64,000 nt of DNA from DASQBT01 sp049578545 (GCA_049578545.1 JBAUMF010000022.1:1-64000), one strand, 5' to 3'; shown: positions 44,369 to 53,431, counted from the first letter of the stretch. A program made the numbers and translations. The notes: generated from the sequence alone by a model not told the origin.

Positions 44369-44718
44369 TGGGAGCGCGAATAAAGAAAGTCAGCATCATC
44401 AGCCTGCTGTGGCTTGCACCAGGTCTTTTGAATGCGGCAGAAAGCACAAGTTCTGCTTACGGCTATTTTGGTGTGGTCATTTCCCTGCTGCTGATCCTCG
44501 GCGGATTCATCCTCGTAGCGTGGCTGGTGCGTCGCTGGATGCCACAGGGCGCGCAGGCGGGACTCGTAAAAGTGGTGGGCGCCACCTCAGTCGGTCCGCG
44601 CGAGCGCGTGGTGGTGGTCGAAGTCGAGGGCACCTGGCTGGTCCTCGGGGTGGGTGGCGGGCAGGTGCGCGCGCTCCATACCATGAACAAACCGCAGGTT
44701 GGGAGCAAGCAGGGGTGA
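44368..44718 (+). CDS. fliO: Flagellar biosynthesis protein FliO
   Basis: 116 residues from the ATG at 44368. Signal-like start, then one TM helix (about 37-57: GVVISLLLILGGFILVAWLV) and a cytoplasmic part with VVGATSVGPRERVVVVEVEG and LVLGVGGGQV, the FliO signature. It helps FliP assemble. After it the tight gene packing of the cluster ends. Confidence 0.88.
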   Translation: MGARIKKVSIISLLWLAPGLLNAAESTSSAYGYFGVVISLLLILGGFILVAWLVRRWMPQGAQAGLVKVVGATSVGPRERVVVVEVEGTWLVLGVGGGQVRALHTMNKPQVGSKQG

Positions 44719-44744
44719 GTCCAGGGGAAGCCTGCAGCATCTCA

Positions 44745-44905
44745 TATCGCCGTCGTTGCGAGCCGCACATTCCTCACCGCAACCGTTTCCCAGAGGGTGA
44801 GAATGCAAGGCCTGCTAACAAGATCCATGACAAGGCAATCCGGTATGGTGGCTCTTTGAATATGACAGGATCGCCACGTCGCTGCGCTACTCGCGATCGC
44901 CTCAC
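44745..44905. repeat. Degenerate palindromic repeat copies between fliO and fliP
   Basis: Pieces of the repeat seen intact at 45797-45829 recur here: CGTCGTTGCGAGC (44751-44763), ATGACAAGGCAATCCGG (44826-44842), and an inverted copy at 44868-44900 that matches in about 25 of 33 positions. The last copy lies inside the longest fliP frame. Confidence 0.6.
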
Positions 44906-45656
44906 TTTCATTGATTCAGTCGCCGCCCTAAGCCTTCTGGCAAAGATGGTGTTGCTGCTGCTCATGACACTCGTTGTCGCTGCGGCAGAAGCAGCGGAGC
45001 CGGGCCTCACCGTGTTCTCGCAGTCTGCGGGGAATCTCACCATTCCCGCCTCCAGCCTGTCGTTTCTCATCGCGCTGCCCTTCCTGCCGGCGCTGCTGCT
45101 TTCCATGAGCGCCTTTGTGCGCATGGCGGTGGTTTTTTTCCTGCTGCGTCATGCGCTGGGCAGCCAGTATGCCCCGCCCAATCTGGTGATGGCCGGACTG
45201 GCGCTGCTGCTCGCCTATTTCGTCATGTATCCCACGCTGGAAAAAATTCGGCAGGATGCCTACCTGCCCTATACCCAGGGCAAGATGAGCGCTGTTCAGG
45301 CAGGTGACAAGGCTGCATTGCCGCTTAAAAGCTTTATGGTGCGGCAAACCCGCGCAGACGATCTTGCCCTTTTCACCCCGGAGCGAAAGGCAAGCAATAT
45401 GAAGAACCCGGATGCGGTCCCGTTGCGCGAACTGGCACCAGCCTTTCTCATCAGCGAATTGAAAACCGCATTCCAGATCGCCTTCATGGTGATCCTGCCG
45501 TTTCTCGTCATTGATCTGGTCGTGTCCAGCGTGCTGATGAGTCTGGGCATGGTCATGGTGCCGCCACAACTGGTGTCCCTGCCGCTAAAACTGCTGCTGT
45601 TCGTCGTGGCCGATGGCTGGCACCTGCTGGCCGGTTCGCTGATCGGGAGCTTCTAG
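44862..45656 (+). CDS. fliP: Flagellar export-gate protein FliP
   Basis: 264 residues if started at 44862; the ATG at 44946 gives 236, closer to the usual 245, and begins just before the signal peptide (MVLLLLMTLVVAAAEA). Neither has a good ribosome site. The core is intact: LALLLAYFVMYPTLEKI, SFMVRQTRADDLALF, APAFLISELKTAFQIAF, and LLLFVVADGWHLLAGSL. FliP5 with FliQ and FliR forms the export pore. The 5' end was built from or disturbed by inserted repeats. Confidence 0.92.
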   Translation: MTGSPRRCATRDRLTFIDSVAALSLLAKMVLLLLMTLVVAAAEAAEPGLTVFSQSAGNLTIPASSLSFLIALPFLPALLLSMSAFVRMAVVFFLLRHALGSQYAPPNLVMAGLALLLAYFVMYPTLEKIRQDAYLPYTQGKMSAVQAGDKAALPLKSFMVRQTRADDLALFTPERKASNMKNPDAVPLRELAPAFLISELKTAFQIAFMVILPFLVIDLVVSSVLMSLGMVMVPPQLVSLPLKLLLFVVADGWHLLAGSLIGSF

Positions 45657-45717
45657 CGTGATTGCTCATCCATATGTGCTGCGCGCCTGCCTTGACCAGG
45701 TCGCCACGGCCTGCGGC

Positions 45718-45829
45718 CTTGCGATGACAGCTAGATCGTCACTGCGAGGAGCGCGATCAAGCTTCAGCAGCGAGCATGGCACAGCGGGACGCAGCCGTCA
45801 TTGCGAGGAGCGACGCGACGAAGCAATCC
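45718..45829. repeat. Palindromic intergenic repeats between fliP and fliQ
   Basis: A complete unit at 45797-45829 starts GTCATTGCGAGGAGCG and ends GACGAAGCAATCC. A second, partial unit (GTCACTGCGAGGAGCG, 45738-45753) and an inverted end (TTGCGATGAC, near 45719-45728) lie before it. The 240-base fliP-fliQ gap has no other content. This type of repeat occurs in many unrelated bacterial genomes. Confidence 0.75.
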
Positions 45830-45896
45830 AGTTGAGAAATGGCGTGGCAAATACCTGTCGCAGATCTGCCATGATTGCGTCGGGACTGGAAGCGTA

Positions 45897-46151
45897 ATGG
45901 AAGATTTTCTGCGCGAGGCGCTCTGGCTTGCATTGTGGATTTCACTCCCCATCCTTGCCGCCGTGCTGCTGACTGCCCTTCTGATGAGCATGTTCCAGGC
46001 GGCTACGCAGATCCTCGAGCCGACCCTGTCCTTCGTCCCCAAACTGCTTGTCCTGCTGCTGGTGCTGGCGCTGCTAGGTGTTTGGATGGGCGACCGCATG
46101 GTGAGTTTTGCCCAGCATATGTTCGGTGACTGGCCGGAAAAGATTGAGTAA
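45897..46151 (+). CDS. fliQ: Flagellar export-gate protein FliQ
   Basis: 84 residues from the ATG at 45897 (MEDFLREALWLALWISLPIL). Two TM helices; the loop VSLFQAATQI-type segment is SMFQAATQILEPTLSFVPKL, diagnostic of FliQ. The stop overlaps the fliR start by one base. Confidence 0.92.
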   Translation: MEDFLREALWLALWISLPILAAVLLTALLMSMFQAATQILEPTLSFVPKLLVLLLVLALLGVWMGDRMVSFAQHMFGDWPEKIE

Positions 46152-46909
46152 TGGACGGAATCTCGCAAGCCCTTCTCTTCGCCTGGTTCTACGCCTCCGC
46201 GCGGCTAATGGGCTGGACGCTGGTCGATCCTATGCTGTCCCGGCTGCCCCTGTTCTTGCGCGTGCTGCTTGCGGGTAGTCTGGCAGCCATGCTGATGCCC
46301 TGGGGCGAGGCGGCTTCGCTGCCTGACCCATTCAGCGGGGCGGGGTTGGTGATGGTGATGCGGGAAGCGCTGCTGGGCGCAGGCATGGGTCTCATGGTGC
46401 GTCTGCTGTTCAGCATCATGGAAGCGGCGCTGGGCTGGCTGGGGCAGGTTACCGGGCGCAATCTGTATCAGCCCTGGCTTGCCGACTACGCGCCGGATGA
46501 TGCGAGCCTGCGCCAAATGGGATTCTGGCTGGCGGGACTAGCGTTCTTTTCCGCCAATGGGCATTTGCTGGTGGTCCAGGCGCTACAGCACAGCCTGTCT
46601 GTCCTGCCGGCGGGGAGCCTGCCGGAGCGCGAGGGTGCCCGCACCCTGCTTGAAGCGGGCAACATGATCTTTTCCACCGGGCTACAGCTGGCCTTGCCCC
46701 TGATTTTGCTGGCCTTGCTCGCGCAGGGTGTGTTCGCGGTGGTCTCGCGGCTGCTGCCGGGAATCGATGCCTGGTCGATCGGTCTCAATCTGGGCGCAGT
46801 GACGTTGCTGGGTGCCCTGGCGGTGGGGGTGCCGATCATGCTTACCCTGTTTGTGCGTGTCATGGACGATCTGCCGGTGCTGCTTTCGGCATTCCCCGCC
46901 ATCAAGTAA
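46151..46909 (+). CDS. fliR: Flagellar export-gate protein FliR
   Basis: 252 residues, six or seven TM helices. Family features: an aromatic N-terminus with RLMGWTLVDPMLS, EALLGAGMGLMVRLLFSIMEAALG, and the C-terminal LGALAVGVPIMLTLF. Last gene of the cluster; flhB and flhA are not present downstream. Confidence 0.9.
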   Translation: MDGISQALLFAWFYASARLMGWTLVDPMLSRLPLFLRVLLAGSLAAMLMPWGEAASLPDPFSGAGLVMVMREALLGAGMGLMVRLLFSIMEAALGWLGQVTGRNLYQPWLADYAPDDASLRQMGFWLAGLAFFSANGHLLVVQALQHSLSVLPAGSLPEREGARTLLEAGNMIFSTGLQLALPLILLALLAQGVFAVVSRLLPGIDAWSIGLNLGAVTLLGALAVGVPIMLTLFVRVMDDLPVLLSAFPAIK

Positions 46910-46951
46910 AATCGCTGCTTTTCCTGCCTTCGGGCCTGATGCTCGCAAACC

Positions 46952-47827
46952 ATGATTAAAGGAAGTCTCGTCGCTATCGTCACGCCCATGCATGGGGATG
47001 GCAGTCTGGATTTGGCGTCATTGCGTAAACTGGTTGACTGGCATGTGGAAGAGGGCTCCGATGCCATTCTAATTGTCGGCACCACGGGTGAGTCACCCAC
47101 GGTTGATTTCGATGAACATTGCGAGCTGATTCGTGTAGCTGTCGAACAGGCAGCGGGGCGCATTCCGGTGATTGCCGGAACCGGCGCCAATTCCACCCGC
47201 GAAGCAATCGAACTGACCAACTGCGCGAAGGCCGCTGGCGCCGATGCGTCGTTGTCGGTCACGCCGTATTACAACAAGCCGCCGCAGGAAGGCCTGTACC
47301 GTCATTTCAAGGCGATTGCCGAGGCGGTGGATCTGCCTCTCATTCTGTACAACGTGCCCGGGCGCACCGGTGTGGACATGGGCAATGACACCACGCTGCG
47401 CCTGGCGCAAATACCCAATATCGTCGGCACCAAGGACGCGACCGGCAGCATCGAGCGCAATACCGACCTGATCCGCCGCGCGCCCAAGGACTTTGCGATT
47501 TATACCGGTGACGACGCAACCGGACTGGCATTCATGCTGCTAGGCGGGCAAGGGGTGATTTCCGTTACCGCCAATGTTGCTCCGAAATTAATGCAGGAAA
47601 TGTGCGTGGCGGCATTTTCCGGGAACCTTGAGATCGCTCGTGCGATCAATGAAAGACTGTTTTTGTTGCACACCAAGCTGTTCGTCGAAGCCAACCCAAT
47701 ACCAGTCAAGTGGGCACTGGCGGAAATGGGCAAAATATCCCAGGGCATCCGATTGCCGCTGGTCCCATTGTCGGAAGCGCATCACGAAACCCTGCGCGCC
47801 GCCATAAAACATGCCGGATTGAAGTAA
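46952..47827 (+). CDS. dapA: 4-hydroxy-tetrahydrodipicolinate synthase
   Basis: 291 residues. Condenses pyruvate and aspartate semialdehyde in lysine/peptidoglycan precursor synthesis. Motifs: VGTTGESPTVDFDEH, the ATVTPYYNKPPQEG-type segment SVTPYYNKPPQEGLYRH with the catalytic Tyr, YNVPGRTGVDM, and the Schiff-base Lys in IVGTKDATGSIER. It precedes bamC, a widespread proteobacterial arrangement. Confidence 0.96.
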   Translation: MIKGSLVAIVTPMHGDGSLDLASLRKLVDWHVEEGSDAILIVGTTGESPTVDFDEHCELIRVAVEQAAGRIPVIAGTGANSTREAIELTNCAKAAGADASLSVTPYYNKPPQEGLYRHFKAIAEAVDLPLILYNVPGRTGVDMGNDTTLRLAQIPNIVGTKDATGSIERNTDLIRRAPKDFAIYTGDDATGLAFMLLGGQGVISVTANVAPKLMQEMCVAAFSGNLEIARAINERLFLLHTKLFVEANPIPVKWALAEMGKISQGIRLPLVPLSEAHHETLRAAIKHAGLK

Positions 47828-47839
47828 GGAGAAGTGGGC

Positions 47840-48976
47840 GTGCGTGTGTTATCCATAGTTTCAACTGGCATCATGCTGGCGACACTGTTGTCGCTTGCAG
47901 CCTGTAGTTCATCCGGCATTTTCGGATCAAAAGGGGTCGATTACAAATCCGCCAAGACCCGTGACACCAACGCGCTCGAAGTGCCGCCCGATCTGGTCGC
48001 GCCGACTGGCGATAACCGTTATACCGTGCCTGATACCGGGGGCGGCACTGCAACCTATTCTGATTACACCAGGGAACGCAAGGAACAAAAGGAGCAGACT
48101 GCAACCGGCCAGACGCTTCTGCCGGATCAGGAAAAAGTGCACATCGAGCGGGCGGGAACGCAGCGCTGGCTGGTCGTTAATTTGCCACCCGATCAAGTGT
48201 GGCCGGTGATCAGGGATTTCTGGCAGGAGCAGGGCTTTACCATCGATCTGGAGTCGAAAGATACCGGGGTGATGGAGACGGACTGGGCCGAGAACCGGGC
48301 CAAGATTCCGCAGGATGTGATTCGCAGAACGATCGGCAAGGTGTTCGATAGTTTGTATTCCACACCGGAACGCGACAAATTCCGCACCCGGATTGAAAAG
48401 AGCGCGAACGGTACCGAAATCTACATTAGCCACCGCGGCATGGAGGAAGTGTATCCAACCGAAGGCAAGGACCAGACCATCTGGCAACCGCGTCCTGCTG
48501 ATCCTGACCTGGAAGCGGAGATGCTGCGCCGTCTGATGGTGCGCTTCGGCGTGGATGAGGCACGAGCAAAAAGCATGCTGGCCACAGAACCCACCCAGGA
48601 GCATGCACGCATTGTCAAGAACGGCGAGGCTCCCAGTCTGGAAATGGATGATGCGTTCGACCGTGCCTGGCGTCGAGTCGGGCTGGCGCTGGACCGGGTC
48701 GGGTTTGCAGTCGAAGATCGCGACCGTGCCAAAGGCGTTTACTACGTGCGTTACATCGATCCGGAAATCGATAGTGCGGGCAAGAAGGAGGAGGGCTTCC
48801 TGTCCAAGCTGGCATTCTGGAAAAGCAGGAAGGATCAGAATTCTCCGCGGTTGCAAATTGTAGTGGCAGAGGCTGGCGACAAGAGTCGTGTGACGGTGCA
48901 AGCGGAAAAGGACAAGACTGTCGATCTGTCAACGCAGAACCGCATTATTAACCTGCTGCACAATGAACTGAAATGA
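47840..48976 (+). CDS. bamC: Outer-membrane assembly lipoprotein BamC (NlpB)
   Basis: 378 residues from the GTG at 47840, eight bases after AAGGAG. The signal ends in a lipobox LSLAACSSSG. It has the unstructured N-terminal part with LEVPPDLVAPTGDNRYTVP, which contacts BamD, and two helix-grip domains (VWPVIRDFWQEQGFTID and FDRAWRRVGLALDRVGFAVE). Anchored to the outer membrane, it is an accessory of the Bam complex. Confidence 0.92.
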   Translation: MRVLSIVSTGIMLATLLSLAACSSSGIFGSKGVDYKSAKTRDTNALEVPPDLVAPTGDNRYTVPDTGGGTATYSDYTRERKEQKEQTATGQTLLPDQEKVHIERAGTQRWLVVNLPPDQVWPVIRDFWQEQGFTIDLESKDTGVMETDWAENRAKIPQDVIRRTIGKVFDSLYSTPERDKFRTRIEKSANGTEIYISHRGMEEVYPTEGKDQTIWQPRPADPDLEAEMLRRLMVRFGVDEARAKSMLATEPTQEHARIVKNGEAPSLEMDDAFDRAWRRVGLALDRVGFAVEDRDRAKGVYYVRYIDPEIDSAGKKEEGFLSKLAFWKSRKDQNSPRLQIVVAEAGDKSRVTVQAEKDKTVDLSTQNRIINLLHNELK

Positions 48977-49740
48977 TGCGTTTTGCCAGCCTGGGCAGCG
49001 GCAGTGAGGGCAACGGGTTGGTGGCGGAGACGGGTGGAACCCGCGTATTGCTGGATTGCGGGTTCAGCCTGAGCGAAACAAAACGGCGTCTTGCCCGGCT
49101 GGGTTTGACTCCAGAGGAATTGTCAGCAATCGTGGTTACCCACGAGCATTCAGATCATATCGGCGGCGTTTGCCGACTAGCGCGCGCGCATGACTTGCCG
49201 GTCTGGCTTACCCACGGAACGCGCGCCATGTTGGAAACCCAGGAAGACAGCCTGCCGGATCTGCAGGCTTTCGATAGTCATTCTGCCTTTGCAGTGGGGG
49301 AACTTGAAATTCATCCCTATCCGGTTCCGCACGATGCCCGTGAGCCCGTACAGTTTGTAATCTCGGACGGAAATGTTAAGTTAGGGGTGTTGACCGATTC
49401 TGGCTGCAGTACCTCGCATATCGAATTCATGCTGGGCCGAGTCAATGCGCTGGTGCTTGAGTGCAATCATGATGCCAAGATGTTGCAAGATGGATACTAC
49501 CCACCGGGCCTGAAACAGCGTGTGGGTGGACGTCTGGGCCACCTGGAAAATTCCCAGGCCGCAGCCCTGTTAAAACAGCTGGACTGTTCGGGGCTCGCCC
49601 ATGTGATTGCCGCGCACATTTCCCAAAAGAACAATACGCCCGCGTTGGCCCGCAAGGCACTGGCACAGGCGCTGGATTGCAGTGAAGACTGGATTGGGGT
49701 GGCAGACCAGCATGAAGGTTTTGACTGGCGAGCCATTTGA
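48973..49740 (+). CDS. MBL-fold metallohydrolase (WalJ/YycJ-like)
   Basis: 255 residues, start overlaps the bamC stop. Metal site THEHSDHIGG, further ligands in YPVPHDARE, LTDSGCST and LECNHD, and HLENSQAAALL near the end. These are the features of the YycJ group of metallo-beta-lactamase-fold nucleases. The precise nucleic-acid substrate is not known. Confidence 0.88.
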   Translation: MMRFASLGSGSEGNGLVAETGGTRVLLDCGFSLSETKRRLARLGLTPEELSAIVVTHEHSDHIGGVCRLARAHDLPVWLTHGTRAMLETQEDSLPDLQAFDSHSAFAVGELEIHPYPVPHDAREPVQFVISDGNVKLGVLTDSGCSTSHIEFMLGRVNALVLECNHDAKMLQDGYYPPGLKQRVGGRLGHLENSQAAALLKQLDCSGLAHVIAAHISQKNNTPALARKALAQALDCSEDWIGVADQHEGFDWRAI

Positions 49741-49756
49741 CCTGAAAGAAGAGTGA

Positions 49757-51055
49757 ATGAGTTTTGAAGACTTGGGCCTGCGCCCGGAAATCCTGAACGC
49801 CCTTGCCGATTATGGCTACAAGGAACCCACGCCGATTCAGGCGGCGGTGATTCCGGTCGCGTTGCAGGGCCAGGACATTCTTGCTGCGGCACAGACGGGG
49901 ACAGGCAAGACAGCAGGCTTTGCCCTGCCACTGATCGAGCGGCTTGCGCCCATGGCCAACACCAGCACGTCACCGGCCAAGCATCCAATCCGTGCGCTGA
50001 TTCTGACGCCAACTCGCGAACTTGCGATCCAGGTGGAAGAAAGCATCAAGGCTTACACCAAACATCTGCCATTGCGCTCGTTGGTCGTGTATGGCGGAGT
50101 CAACATCGATACGCAGATTCCTGTTCTCAAGTCTGGAGTCGAGATTCTGGTCGCCACGCCGGGTCGTCTGCTTGATCATGTACAGAACAAAACCCTGACT
50201 CTTTCGCAAGTAAGCGTTCTGGTGCTGGATGAGGCCGACCGCATGCTGGACATGGGATTCATGCCCGACCTCAAGCGCATCGTCGCCCTGTTGCCCGCCA
50301 TGCGCCAAAACATGATGTTCTCCGCTACCTTTCCGAATGAAATTCAGAGGCTGGCCAACAGCATCCTGAAAAATCCCCAGCGCATTGAAGTGGCACGCCG
50401 CAATGCTGCAGCGGAGAACGTCACCCAGATCGTCCATCCGGTGCATCACGAACGCAAGCGCGCGTTGCTGGTCCATCTGGTTAAAAGCAGAAGTCTCAGT
50501 CAGGTGCTGGTATTTACCGGCACCAAGATCGGTGCCAACCGCCTGGCGCATGAACTGAACAAGGCCGGGCTGCATGCCGCTGCCATTCATGGCGATAAAT
50601 CGCAGCAGGAGCGGATCAAGGCTCTGGACGCATTCAAGGCCGGGGAGGTCCACATACTGGTTGCAACAGACGTGGCCGCGCGAGGTCTGGATATCGAAGC
50701 GCTGCCGCATGTCGTGAACTACGATATGCCCCACAATGCTGAAGACTATGTCCATCGTATCGGACGAACCGGCCGGGCGGGGGCCAGTGGCGAAGCCTTT
50801 TCCCTGGTGTCGGAGAGCGAGGCGCGATACCTTAAGGATATTGAAAAACTCCTCGGCCGCACGATTGAGCAACAACTGGTTCCTGGTTTTTCTCCCGGTG
50901 CGGCTGAGGTTCCGGCCTATTCTCCCCCTGCGGCGAAACCGTCAGCCCCGGCTTCAGTGAAGCGGGCGACGATTACCCCTGGCGCCGTGCCGGCCAAGCG
51001 GCCGACAAAACAAGTTGCGGCACTGTTTATTGCACCCGTTCCCCGTCAGGAATGA
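49757..51055 (+). CDS. rhlE: DEAD-box RNA helicase RhlE-like
   Basis: 432 residues. Q motif with Y-K-E-P-T-P-I-Q, motif I AAQTGTGKTAGF, Ib TPGRLLDHV, II VLDEADRMLDMGF, III MFSATF, V VATDVAARGLDI, VI HRIGRTGRAG. A short basic C-terminal tail rich in Pro and Ala follows. Members unwind structured RNA during ribosome assembly and decay. Overlaps the next gene by four bases. Confidence 0.93.
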   Translation: MSFEDLGLRPEILNALADYGYKEPTPIQAAVIPVALQGQDILAAAQTGTGKTAGFALPLIERLAPMANTSTSPAKHPIRALILTPTRELAIQVEESIKAYTKHLPLRSLVVYGGVNIDTQIPVLKSGVEILVATPGRLLDHVQNKTLTLSQVSVLVLDEADRMLDMGFMPDLKRIVALLPAMRQNMMFSATFPNEIQRLANSILKNPQRIEVARRNAAAENVTQIVHPVHHERKRALLVHLVKSRSLSQVLVFTGTKIGANRLAHELNKAGLHAAAIHGDKSQQERIKALDAFKAGEVHILVATDVAARGLDIEALPHVVNYDMPHNAEDYVHRIGRTGRAGASGEAFSLVSESEARYLKDIEKLLGRTIEQQLVPGFSPGAAEVPAYSPPAAKPSAPASVKRATITPGAVPAKRPTKQVAALFIAPVPRQE

Positions 51056-51882
51056 TTACCGATACCCGTCTGGCAGAACTTGCCCGTCAGCCCGAGGCTG
51101 ACTGGGATCTTGGCTATGGCACGCTGCTGATTGCAGCCGCCGAGTACCCGGATATGGATGTGGGTTTCTACTTGTCCCGGCTGGATGAGCTGGGCCACCG
51201 GGCGGTCAGCCGGATTCCCGAAACGGATGACTGGTCCGAGAGGCTGTCGGCATTCAATGATTTTCTGTTTCACGAAGAGGGCTTCCAGGGCAACGACACT
51301 GATTATTTTGATCCCAGGAACAGCTACCTCAACGATGTACTGGATGAACACGTAGGCATCCCAATTTCACTTTCAGTGGTCATGATGGAGGTTGGTCGTC
51401 GCGCCGGCTTTGATTTTCAGGGTGTCTCCTTTCCCGGCCATTTCCTTGTCAAGATGGCGATGCCGGACGGAGAGGTTGTGCTCGATCCGTTTCATGGCGG
51501 CCTGGCGCTGACCGTCGAACAGCTGGAAGCGCGATTGACTGAAATGTACCCTGACTCGCCCCGCCCCGTGTTGCCTGATGTGCTTGGTGCGGCAAACAAG
51601 CGTGAAATCCTGTGCCGCATGCTGCGCAATCTCAAGCGCCACTATTTGCATGAAGAGGAAAATGACAAGGCGCTCAACGCTATGGATCAGTTGCTGATAC
51701 TGAACCCGGCAAACATTATCGAGCAGCGCGATCGCGGCGAGCATTACCTGCGAATGGAGGCATTTCGAGCTGCACTCGCTGACTTTTCCCGCTGCCTGGA
51801 GATTGCCAGCATTGAGGATGATGTCGAAATCTTGCGCATGCGGGTGAGCGATCTTCGCATGAAGGTGGCGCGGCTCAATTAG
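51052..51882 (+). CDS. SirB1-family transglutaminase-like/TPR protein
   Basis: 276 residues. N-terminal transglutaminase-like half with YLNDVLDEHVGIPISLSVVM and FPGHFLVKM, and C-terminal TPR helices (RNLKRHYLHEEENDKALNAM, EHYLRMEAFRAALADFSRCL). This matches SirB1/YchA. Function unresolved in the family. Coupled to rhlE by an ATGA overlap. Confidence 0.9.
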   Translation: MITDTRLAELARQPEADWDLGYGTLLIAAAEYPDMDVGFYLSRLDELGHRAVSRIPETDDWSERLSAFNDFLFHEEGFQGNDTDYFDPRNSYLNDVLDEHVGIPISLSVVMMEVGRRAGFDFQGVSFPGHFLVKMAMPDGEVVLDPFHGGLALTVEQLEARLTEMYPDSPRPVLPDVLGAANKREILCRMLRNLKRHYLHEEENDKALNAMDQLLILNPANIIEQRDRGEHYLRMEAFRAALADFSRCLEIASIEDDVEILRMRVSDLRMKVARLN

Positions 51883-51908
51883 CCGGAATCGATTTGCCTA
51901 TACCCCCC

Positions 51909-52259
51909 ATGTCCTGGGAACTCCTTCTTCTCCTGCCACTAGGCGGCTTTATTTTCTGGTGGATGGCCAGCCTTAAAACCCGCGAAATCGCTGTCCAGGC
52001 TGGCAAACAGGCATGTCGCGAACGTGGGCTGCAATTCCTTGACGACACGGTTGTTCATGCCAAGACCGTGCTCAAACGGAATGACGAGGGAACACTGACT
52101 TTTCTGCGTATCTATCGATTCGAGTTTTCGGACACCGGCGACAACCGCCGCGATGGCGACGTCACCCTGCTGGGCAACAAGGTTGAATGGTTAAGGGTTG
52201 GGGAGGAAATGATGGAAGGGGGTAATAAGCTTCATTCCCTTTCGTCTCGGCTTAACTGA
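51909..52259 (+). CDS. DUF3301 small membrane protein
   Basis: 116 residues from the ATG at 51909 (MSWELLLLLPLGGFIFWW); a TTG at 51894 with GGAA before it is an alternative. One N-terminal TM helix, then KTREIAVQAGKQACRERGLQ, FLDDTVV and RIYRFEFSDTGDNRRDGDVT, the DUF3301 blocks. Function unknown; inner-membrane anchored. Confidence 0.85.
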   Translation: MSWELLLLLPLGGFIFWWMASLKTREIAVQAGKQACRERGLQFLDDTVVHAKTVLKRNDEGTLTFLRIYRFEFSDTGDNRRDGDVTLLGNKVEWLRVGEEMMEGGNKLHSLSSRLN

Positions 52260-52269
52260 GCCGGAAGGC

Positions 52270-52977
52270 CTACCACCACTTCTCGAAGATTACCCGGCTG
52301 GCGGGCACACCCAGTTCCCTGAGCAGGCCGCTCATGTCCTCGACCATGCCCTGGGGGCCGCACAGATAGAACAAGGTGTTGGGCGGGGCATTGAGCGCGG
52401 CCAGCTTGTGCCTGTCGATGCGCCCGGTTTCGCCGCTCCAGTGCTTGCTTGGCTTGGTCACCGTGATTTCCAGGCTGAGATGGGTATGTTTGCGGGCGGA
52501 CTGTTCAAGCTCTTCGCGGAACAGGATTTCCTCAGGCTGGCTTACGCTGTAGTACAGGTTGGCATGCGTTTCGGGTGAAGCATCACGCACATGACGGAAG
52601 ATCGCGAGCAGGGGAGTGACGCCGACGCCACCACCAATTAGCACAATGTCCTCGCCCATTTCCGGAAGAAACACAAAGGGCCCCTGGCCACGTGAAATGC
52701 GGAGGCTGTCGCCTTCATGTGCCTGCCGATGGAACCATCGGGTAACAGGGTCCTTTGCGCTGGCTTTGATAGCCAGCCCTATACGATTTTTTTGCACCGG
52801 GGAAGTGGTGACGGAATAGCCGCTGATGTGGGCCTGACCGTCGATGTTCACGAATACTTCGATCCACTGGCCGGGCAGAAAGCCGAATGCCGGATCCTCC
52901 ACTTCAAGTTCAAAGGCCTTGATGGTCGGCGTGGCCTGCAGAATGTGAGCGATACGGGCGGTAAACGTTTGCGCCAA
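52270..52977 (-). CDS. Ferredoxin-NADP reductase-like flavoprotein
   Basis: 235 residues. FAD domain with ISGYSVTTSP, where the usual R-x-Y-S becomes S-G-Y-S, and the NAD(P) domain with LIGGGVGVTPLLAI and FYLCGPQGM, ending in an aromatic F-E-K-W-W. No iron-sulfur domain is attached, so it needs a separate partner. Convergent with DUF3301. Confidence 0.85.
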   Translation of the reverse strand: MAQTFTARIAHILQATPTIKAFELEVEDPAFGFLPGQWIEVFVNIDGQAHISGYSVTTSPVQKNRIGLAIKASAKDPVTRWFHRQAHEGDSLRISRGQGPFVFLPEMGEDIVLIGGGVGVTPLLAIFRHVRDASPETHANLYYSVSQPEEILFREELEQSARKHTHLSLEITVTKPSKHWSGETGRIDRHKLAALNAPPNTLFYLCGPQGMVEDMSGLLRELGVPASRVIFEKWW

Positions 52978-53029
52978 GGCTATTCCTGGTATTGTGTAAA
53001 CAGATGCTATTCAGCCAGAAAAAGATTTA

Positions 53030-53431
53030 TCAGTCTTTCTTCTTGTCGAAATTCAGCGATGCTGAATTGATGCAATAACGCTGACCCGTGGGCGCCGGGC
53101 CATCCGAAAATACATGGCCCAGATGTGCGCCGCAGGAGTCGCATATCACTTCAGTGCGAATCATGCCGTGGCTGGCATCCTTTTCTTCTGCGATGACGTC
53201 GTCGGCCAGGGGTTTGAAGAAGCTGGGCCAGCCGGTGCCGGAATCAAATTTGGTGTTCGAGTCGAACAGGGGTGCACCGCAACAGGCACAGCGGTAAATG
53301 CCCTCTTCATGGTGGTTCCAGTACCTGCCGGAAAAGGCCACTTCCGTGCCCTTCTGGCGGCATACGCTGTATTGTTCAGAAGTCAGCGTTTTGCGCCACT
53401 CGGCATCGGATTTCTCGATTTTCTTGCTCAT
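53030..53431 (-). CDS. msrB: Peptide methionine-(R)-S-oxide reductase MsrB
   Basis: 133 residues from the ATG at 53431 (MSKKIEKSDAEWRKTL). Zinc CxxC pairs in RCACCGAPLF and ICDSCGAHLGH, the SGTGWPSF signature, and the catalytic Cys in QRYCINSASL. No signal peptide, so cytoplasmic. It repairs oxidised methionines and fits the oxidative-stress genes that follow. Confidence 0.94.
   Translation of the reverse strand: MSKKIEKSDAEWRKTLTSEQYSVCRQKGTEVAFSGRYWNHHEEGIYRCACCGAPLFDSNTKFDSGTGWPSFFKPLADDVIAEEKDASHGMIRTEVICDSCGAHLGHVFSDGPAPTGQRYCINSASLNFDKKKD

Noticed and set aside
39109..46909. Non-flagellar type III secretion system
   Set aside because: FliG, the FliF RBM3 core and the FliG-binding tail are present, and no secretin or needle gene is seen.
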